The notes below the pieces were generated by a model. That model was not told the origin of the DNA, did no database searches, and saw only the letters and a list, made by a program, of their open reading frames with translations. Made by a program: the position numbers and the translations under genes. This document shows positions 57,669 through 64,000 of a stretch of DNA of 64,000 nucleotides, piece by piece (position 1 is the stretch's first letter; each line of letters starts with the position of its first letter). This DNA is from Begonia masoniana (Eukaryota > Streptophyta > Magnoliopsida > Cucurbitales > Begoniaceae). The DNA is taken from the NCBI GenBank assembly GCA_022432975.1, contig CM039510.1, forward strand, positions 12,784,301 to 12,848,300. The letters are read 5' to 3'.

Positions 57669-57941
57669 TCGGAAAAATGGATATTCCTCGGCAGCTCTGT
57701 ACATTTTTTTTGCAAAAGAGAAAAGCGAGGAGAGAGAGAGAAAATTGGAGATGTTAGAATGAGTATCTTTGGGTTTTAGCAGGGCATGTGCAGAGCACGT
57801 GCAAAACTTAACGAGATTGAATTACAAATAGCGTATATGCTAGGGTCTGATTGGGTAAAAAAAAAACGTTATAGACCAAATGATCAAATGACCAATGACC
57901 CCATATGTTAGGGTCTGAATTGAACTTTTCTCTATTATTAA

Positions 57942-58880
57942 TATTGATATGAGTCATGGGCTTAGTTTAGTCTTTGTTATTTTTATTTTTGACTGCTTGA
58001 TTTTTTTTAATTCTTTTATTACACGACAACAAAGATGCGATCATGACTACATTAGATTCTGAAAATGAAAAGACGTATGAGAAATCGTAATGTAATGACT
58101 TAAACTTTAATTTCAAATTTAAATTCAAGAAGTGCTAATTTAAATTTCCCTAATAGTATGGAAAATCTACTTGATGAATACAAATGCCTTTGACATTATG
58201 GTACCCCTCTAGTGGACTACATAAATACTAGTATTAGGAGGTTAGCTAAAGCCAATAGGTTTGAAATTAAGCCAGTCATCATTCAAATGATACAAACATC
58301 CGTCCAATTTAGGGGTTTGCCCAATGATGACCTAAATTTTTACATTGAAAATATTTTGAAAATTCGTGACACATTTAACCAAAATGTTGTGTTTGGGGAG
58401 TTGGTTGATCTCTTGTGAGCTCTATTACAATTTGGAATGACATGACTATAAATGTTTTAGCCAAATATTTTCAACATTCTAAAACTATCAAATTGCGATA
58501 TTACGTCATTTATGCAATACGATTTCTAGTCTCTCTACAAAACATGGGAAAGATACAAAGACATGTTAAGACAATGTCCACAGCATGGAATTTCAAAAGA
58601 GCTCCAAGGAAAAACTTTATAGAATTGATTGTTGGGGCTATGTGAATAATTATAGATATGATATATTGGAAGAAATTGTAGCTAACAATTATCAATGCCT
58701 AACAGAGCGTTTGAATTTCAAAAGTGTAGCTACAGTTCATGACACTAACTCATTTACTTTTTTAACTTCACAAATCTCCGCATTCTCTAGAAAAGTAGAT
58801 GTCTTGGGAGTCCAATCTATCAATTCGGTTCAAAGTCCTTTCATCCCATGCAAAATTTGTGAAAACAACCATTCTTAGGA
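57942..58880 (+). pseudogene. Decayed Athila/Tat-type gag
   Basis: Broken frames in order: DYINTSIRRLAKANRFEIKP, IQMIQTSVQFRGLPNDDLNF and KIRDTF (58212-58418); then SLYKTWERYKDMLRQCP-like and HGISKELQ in another frame (58520-58620); then YDILEEIVANNYQCLTERLN, SAFSRKVDVLGV and PFIPCKICENNHS with a zinc-finger start (58660-58876). This order (FELKP, GLP..DP, ERYKDLLR..P, NNYQWP.ER, CE.C...H) is that of Athila/Tat Gag. It pairs with the primer-binding site at 44019 across the Pack-MULE. Several frameshifts. Confidence 0.7.
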
Positions 58881-58934
58881 ACATTATCATGTGTCTTAGG
58901 CATTACAATAATCCATATATTAATACCAACAATC

Positions 58935-59092
58935 TGTTGGCAAATGTTATTATTATAATTAGTAATCCTTAAGGGTGGTTTAATCTTTTTATTATTTTTT
59001 TTATTTACCCTAACTATATAAACCCTTTTATATGTACTTTTTTTTATGACAATGTCAATATTAGCTTCCCAATTTTCTTATGGTATCAGAGC
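58935..59092 (+). repeat. Probable short LTR fragment with primer-binding site
   Basis: TGTTGGCAAATG at 58935, a TATA-like ACTATATAAACCC at about 59014-59026, then TTTTCTTA followed by TGGTATCAGAGC (59081-59092), an initiator-Met primer-binding site. This looks like a Copia-type or TRIM-like LTR and leader into which element C later inserted. Length (146 bp) and terminus (TTA rather than TCA) leave doubt. Confidence 0.4.
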
Positions 59093-59168
59093 ACCGCAGT
59101 TGAGGTTTGGGTTTTGATGAATAGTGGTGAACAATGTGTCGTGAACAATGGTGAACAGTGGTAAATAG

Positions 59169-61522
59169 TGTAACACCCGGCTTTATGAGATTTAATTTTT
59201 ATTCCAATATGTACGACATTTTTGTAAATACGTCGAATTAAGTCCGTTTTGCGAACAGAAAGTTTTAACGAAGCCGTAATAATAAGTTAGAATTTACGGC
59301 GAAATATGAAAATTTGGAGAAAACAGATCGTTGGATAAATAACGAAATTGGTGGAAAAACAATTTGAGAATTAATGGAAGGGTAATTTGGTGATTTCACA
59401 AATCAATTTTTGATTAAAAACAATAAATCCCTCATTTTTCCCCCTCACCCACGCAAATCCCATTTTCCCTCTCCCTTTAGGCGATTTTCTTCCTCCCCTT
59501 ATGCGTTTCTCTTCCGACGACGGAGCTTTCTCCGATCAACTCCGGTTTCTCGCGATTTCTTCTCCAAACGTCACTCTAGGTACGAATCTATGGTTTTGGT
59601 TCGTTAAATATCAATTTCTAGGGTTGAAAACGGTTAGGGTTCGTTAGGGTTTTCGTTGAAAACGTAAAATAGAGTTTGAAATCGATAGATTTACCGTATT
59701 TATAGCTTAAATGGCTGTATTTCCGATTGTGGGTGAAAGTTGGATAGTTTAAATGAGGTGGTTGGGAAGTTAGTGGTTGGAGAATTTTAAGAACTCCATT
59801 AATGGAAGTTTGGGAATTCACGAGCACGAATTGCTCGATAAAATACCTCAATGAGCTAGATTAGAGTTTAGGAGATTTTCTTTAGCTAGGAGTTTGTGAT
59901 TTTCTAAACTCGATAGTTAGAATTGGTTTAAATGACAAATATTGTGTTTTGCCTTAGGTAAACAACGCTCGTGGACGGAGCGTGAATTTGAATGGACGCG
60001 AGGTAAGTCTCTATGATTTGTTTGGCCGTCTTGGCCTACACCATAAGAATTGTGTCGATCGAGGAAAAATTGGAGACGTTTGTGTGTTCGGGTAATTAGA
60101 AAGGGTAGATAGTTTTAGGTTTAGTTAGGTTGTTAATTGTTTAGTTTATTGTTTGTATGATATTGTTTCGTTCATGGCATAATAATTGTTCACGCATAAT
60201 TGTTTTCGAAACGAGCATGAAAAGGAATTTCTATGCATGTTTTTATAAAATGAAAAGGTAAATGAATGGAATGATGGTCACGTCGGTGGCGGTGGTTCAG
60301 ACATGGCTGTCGGATGAAGCATGTCTTTCCCCCGGTTAGATACGAGGGGCTATCCAATCGCCGGATGTGCCGCTCCTATCTAGTGAGAGAGAAGCCCCGG
60401 TGACATATATGTAATGTAATGAACGAAATGAAAATGATGCATGATTTAAAACAGCATACGCATAGCATTCACGTGCATTCACTTAGATTTACTGAGCCTC
60501 TAGCTCACGTGTTTAATTCTATGGTGTAGGAGATTTTGAGACAGGTGAGGAAGACGTCCCTCTGCCTGAAGTATGAGCATGTTGAAGGAGGGTGGCCCGT
60601 GGGAGTGCACTGGCACTCGGAGCGTGATTTTGACACGTGGGGACGTAGGTAAACGTTTTGGGAATTGTTAGATAGAATATAGGAAATTTGTATAGTTAAA
60701 CATTTTAGGATGTTTGGAAAATCTGGATAGTTGATAAATTTTGTTTGAAGTTTCCTTTTTAATGTTTTGAAAAAAATTGAAGGTATTTTGTAATATTTTG
60801 ATATTTCAAACAGGAGGAAAGGTTAAACTTTTAAACGGAACCACGCGGTTATTTTTTAGGAAGTTTGGTTATTTTTAAATGGGTTTTGAGTCGGTGAACG
60901 GGTGATTGATAGCGTGTGCAATGTATGTGTGTGATAGTGTTATTGTGTAGAAGTGTGTTTTGTGAAATGTAATGGGGTGTGATGAAGGAAGGAGAAAGGA
61001 GAGGAGTGTGTGGGTTGTGTGTTGTGTGTGAGTGAGGCATGTTGTGCAGGGCGTGAAAGAAATTAAGGAAAGAAGGAAAAAGAAAGGAGCAGGGGGGGGG
61101 GGGAGCTGTGTTCTCTGGAAAAATTCCAGAGAGCATGGCGATCGATCGCCTCTTGGGGCGATCGCCTGGAGTGGCGATCGCTAGGCGATAAGTTTGATCG
61201 CCGAAGGGCGATCGCTCGCCATGAGCGATCGCCACTGGGCAATCGATCGTCCATTTGCGGCGATCGATCGCCCCCTGTTCTGTCTGCTTCACTGGCCGAA
61301 CGTAGATAATAAGTTTTAATTGTTTTCTTTTAAATTTTTATTATTTAATTAATGGTTTTATGTTTATTTCAGATGGTTTTCAAAGTAGTTTTCAAACGTC
61401 GATAACAATTTCATTTCCGATTTTAAAGGTTTTATTTCCGCTCGACCGTTAGATTTAAAGTTTGTACGTATAAAATGAAAAATTTGTACGAAAAAATTAG
61501 GGTACGGTTAAGGGTCGTTACA
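59169..61522 (+). repeat. Element C 5' LTR (2354 bp)
   Basis: Starts TGTAACACCCGGCTTTATG and ends GGTCGTTACA. It shares the general layout of the other LTRs: leader with CTCCCTTTAGGCG near 59470, GGCCTACACCATAAGAATTG near 60030, GCCTCTAGCTCACGTG near 60500. The palindrome block is at 61135-61275. Confidence 0.92.
61135..61275. repeat. GCGATCGC / GGCGATCGATCGCC palindrome block of element C LTR
   Basis: About nine GCGATCG-type words in 140 bp, many being complete palindromes such as GGCGATCGATCGCC, 250-390 bp from the LTR 3' end. A 10-base G run precedes it (61092-61102). Confidence 0.93.
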
Positions 61523-61526
61523 GTTA

Positions 61527-61538
61527 TGGTATCAGAGC
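61527..61538 (+). promoter_or_regulatory. Element C primer-binding site
   Basis: TGGTATCAGAGC, four bases after the LTR, complement of initiator-Met tRNA. Confidence 0.9.
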
Positions 61539-61687
61539 CCCCGGGTTTTAAAAACGGTTCTGTAGACTGCACGACTGTTCAGCCACTACGCGGACATCCT
61601 TCATCAACTGTAAGTACGTTTAATTTCTTTATTTAAATTCAATTTCTTAGGATTATTTGTTTAACTTTTATAGGAGTTTATAAAAAA

Positions 61688-62422
61688 ATGGTTCGAGGTA
61701 GAGACGTCAGAGACGATGCCTTAGATAGGCTGACAGACTTACTCGATCGTCAGGCCCAACACATGGATCGACAAGCACAACAAATCACGGACCTAGTTCG
61801 TGAGAATCGGAGGGCCCAAGATATAGTCGTCCCTAATGGTCAAAGCATGGAGAGATTTCAAAAGCTAAGACCTCCGATATTCAACGGGCAATCTACGGAC
61901 CCCTCTATTGCCGAGGAGTGGGTTCGAACAATGGAGGATATGTTGGCATATGCCAAGGTGGACAATGCCGAGAAGGTTGCGTGCGTCACATTCCACCTGG
62001 CATTGGATGCCCGGTCTTGGTGGGAACGGTTTAAAACCATGTTCTTTGATAAGTATTTCAGCCGTACAGTGAGGGCGGCAAAGAGAGCTGAGTTTACGCA
62101 ATTGAAACAGACTAGTACAGTTGCGGAGTACATCAGAAAGTTTGAATCTTTATCCCAATTTGCACCACGCCTGGTCAGCGATAATGAAGACAAGGTGCAA
62201 CAATTTATGGATGGACTGAACAGGGAGATCCGAAAGAACATCATAGTGTCTGGAATTCTAGATGTGCCCTATGAGGATATTGCAGCGAGAGCCCTGGAAT
62301 TTGAGGCTGCTGAGTTGACATGCATTAAGCCGAGGGAGCCTGCTAAGGGCTTCTTTCGGGAAATTCAGCCTCAGGTACGGAATAGGGGTTGGCAACCCAG
62401 AGGGCAACAGCCACAACAATAA
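61688..62422 (+). pseudogene. Element C gag, ended by in-frame TAA
   Basis: ATG at 61688 (MVRGRDVRDD), a predicted coiled coil of DRQAQ repeats (about residues 15-40), then a gag domain with WVRTMEDML, RSWWERF and FFDKYFSRTV. TAA at 62420-62422 falls in a Gln run (QPQQ, stop, QQRG), clearly CAA changed to TAA, because the same frame continues with the zinc fingers. Confidence 0.9.
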
Positions 62423-63661
62423 CAACAAAGAGGCGTCAAAAGGCCTCATGAAGGAGGAAACGATCAGGGCAAAGGGAAGCAAGTTCAAGGGGCTGCTCAT
62501 AAGCCAGTTTGTCCTAAGTGCCAGAAAGAACATTTTGGCGAGTGTCGGTTAGGCACCAACAGCTGTTTTAGGTGTCGAGAGGTCGGCCATTATATCATGA
62601 ACTGCCCGTTATTGGACCGAAATCAGCCAGGCAGAAATCAACAGGGCAGGGATCAGCGAAGAGTTATTCCAAGGATCTTCGCATTCATTGAGCCTGGAGA
62701 TGTCGACGACGAGGCACAACCATCTGTCATATCAGGTACTATTCTAGTCATGGGTGTGCCAGTATTTTCTCTGATAGATATAGGAGCTACACACTCCTTC
62801 ATTTTAACTGCTTGCATGATTAGATTGGGGCTAGTATCTGAGTTGGCTGAGTATGAGTATAGAGTGATGCTGCCTTCGGGAGCTCTTATGCAGTCGAATC
62901 GTGTCTTCCAAGGCAACGTTGTCTCGGTGGGGATTAATACCCTCTATGCTTGCCTGATAGTTATGAGCATAGAGCGGTACGATCTAATTCTAGGGATGGA
63001 TTGCCTTTCACGTCACTACGCCACCATTGACTGTCGATCCGGGTTGGTAACTTTTTGGCCTCCGGATAAGGACGAGTTTTCATATCAGGCGCTAAATAGG
63101 TCAAGTGGGTCGCCTATTTCTTATGCTATGAAGGTTCAAGAGCAGTTTAAAGGCGAATGTTCTGTTTATCTGGCTACCGTGATTGATACTTGGTTACTCA
63201 GCGAGGTAAAACTGGAGGACCTTCCAGTAGTTAAAGATTTCGCGGAGATCTTTCTTGACGATCTTCCCGGATTACCGCCGGACAGAGAGATCGAATTTGT
63301 GATTGACGTGTATCCGGGCTCTGCGCCGGTATCAAAGAATCCTTACAGACTGGCACCTGCTGAATTGAAAGAGCTGAAGTCTCAGCTAGAGGAACTGTTA
63401 GACAAGGGGTTTATTCGACCCAGCTTTTCTCCCTGGGGTGCGCCAGAGCTGTTCGTGAAGAAAAAGGATGGAACTCTCAGAATGTGCGTTGATTACAGAG
63501 AGTTGAACAAGTTAACAGTGAAGAATAAGTATCCACTGCCTCGGATTGATGACCTGTTTTATCAACTGCAGGGTGCCCGAGTATTTTCGAGGATAGATTT
63601 ACGCTCAGGTTATTATCAGTTGAAAGTCCGGAGGGGAGATGTTCAGAAAACAGCCTTCTGA
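62423..63661 (+). pseudogene. Element C zinc knuckle, protease and first half of RT
   Basis: Same frame as gag. [12 protein letters not shown] finger, CCHC knuckle [14 protein letters not shown] (about 62564-62605) and protease region [10 protein letters not shown], where the active-site DSG/DTG has become DIG, so the protease is probably dead. The cluster [13 protein letters not shown] leads into RT with [20 protein letters not shown]. The frame ends at TGA 63659-63661 in TAF-stop-TRYG, where relatives have Arg (CGA to TGA). Confidence 0.9.
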
Positions 63662-64000
63662 ACGAGGTACGGACATTACGAATTTCTTGTGATGTCTTTT
63701 GGACTTACGAATGCTCCTGCGGCTTTTATGGATTTAATGAACCGTGTATTTAAGGAGTATTTAGACAAGTTTGTCGTCGTCTTTATTGATGACATCTTGA
63801 TCTATTCAAAGACAAAGGAGGAGCACGAGGAGCATTTACGGATTGTTCTTAGGACTTTATGTCAGCACCAACTGTATCCAAAATTTTCTAAGTGCGAATT
63901 TTGGCTGGACAAAATAAGTTTTCTTGGCCACGTTATATCTTAGGAAGGAATCTCAGTGGATCCAACAAAAATTGAGGTTGTCAGGGATTGGCCACAGCCT
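63662..64000 (+). pseudogene. Element C RT second half
   Basis: Same frame: [20 protein letters not shown] and the catalytic [10 protein letters not shown], then LGHVIS followed by TAG (63941-63943) and EGISVDPTKIE to the window edge. The TAG is a third nonsense codon. Confidence 0.88.

Larger units (their letters stand above)
44053..57932 (+). mobile_element. Pack-MULE carrying lectin receptor kinase fragments, twice interrupted
   Basis: Outer ends are inverted repeats of about 220 bp (44053 to about 44272, about 57716 to 57932) sharing AAGTTCAATTCAGACCCTAA, ACCCAATCAGACCCTAG and CATCTCCAATTTTCTCTCTC-type words. The perfect 9-bp TSD TATTATTAA lies at 44044-44052 and 57933-57941. Between the TIRs lie pieces of an L-type lectin receptor kinase gene and no transposase, so this is a Pack-MULE: a MULE that picked up host gene sequence. 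Without solo LTR E and element B its size would be about 1.8 kb. It sits in the leader of an Athila-type element. Confidence 0.88.
59169..64000 (+). mobile_element. Element C: Ty3/gypsy chromovirus, 5' part, runs off the window
   Basis: 5' LTR 59169-61522, primer-binding site, gag, protease and the first two thirds of reverse transcriptase. Same clade as A and B by sequence. The left TSD would be AATAG (59164-59168), but the right end is outside the window. Three in-frame stops (62420, 63659, 63941) and a changed protease motif make this copy non-autonomous. Confidence 0.93.

Overview
This is a repeat-dominated stretch of a eudicot plant nuclear genome. The evidence is Ty3/gypsy elements primed by initiator-Met tRNA, Cassandra elements carrying 5S rRNA sequence, Mutator-like (MULE), hAT and Harbinger-type DNA transposons, and a spliced plant cytochrome P450. 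I cannot name the species from sequence alone. The only apparently intact host gene is a two-exon CYP81-type P450 at 34497-36264 (+). Nearly everything else is transposable elements nested in one another. For most of them I could fix exact ends because target-site duplications (TSDs) match base for base.

Layout. 1-1636: unassigned, with a CT-rich leader-like segment on the minus strand. 1637-4427: old minus-strand LTR-like repeat. 4587-6352 plus 16335-16420: decayed hAT transposase (minus) split by element A (6358-16329), a Ty3/gypsy Tekay-type chromovirus with TSD ATAAT whose 5' LTR has grown to 3.06 kb by expansion of a 50-bp minisatellite. 18403-21051: MULE with 250-bp terminal inverted repeats (TIRs), 9-bp TSD, a Transposase_32-like remnant and a nested Cassandra solo LTR. 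21860-25370: decayed gypsy gag-protease split by solo LTR D (22168-24346). 25376-28030: old LTR-like repeat holding a Cassandra array with three LTRs (26473-27745).

29788-30768 and 33400-34321: two short non-autonomous hAT elements, the second ending 175 bp upstream of the P450 ATG. 37000-40421: a third hAT element holding two abutting Harbinger-type MITEs. 40430-44052 and 57942-58880: remnants of Athila/Tat-type elements. A Pack-MULE (44053-57932, TSD TATTATTAA) split one of them just after its primer-binding site. The Pack-MULE carries fragments of an L-type lectin receptor kinase gene and was itself hit twice: by solo LTR E (44788-47315) and by element B (47774-57330). Element B is a young full-length chromovirus with an uninterrupted 1477-residue gag-pol on the minus strand. 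59169-64000: the 5' part of a third chromovirus, element C, with nonsense codons.

How the parts relate. Element B has every cis and protein part needed for autonomous movement. A, C, D and E are related but dead or solo. The Cassandra copies and the short hAT, MITE and Pack-MULE elements have no enzymes of their own and would depend on helpers. A pattern not explained by standard annotation is that every chromovirus-type LTR here carries a block of short CpG-rich palindromes at about the same distance (roughly 200-600 bp) from its 3' end, with a different palindrome in each family. One of these palindromes (GGCGATCRATCGCC type) recurs inside the unrelated hAT/MITE complex.
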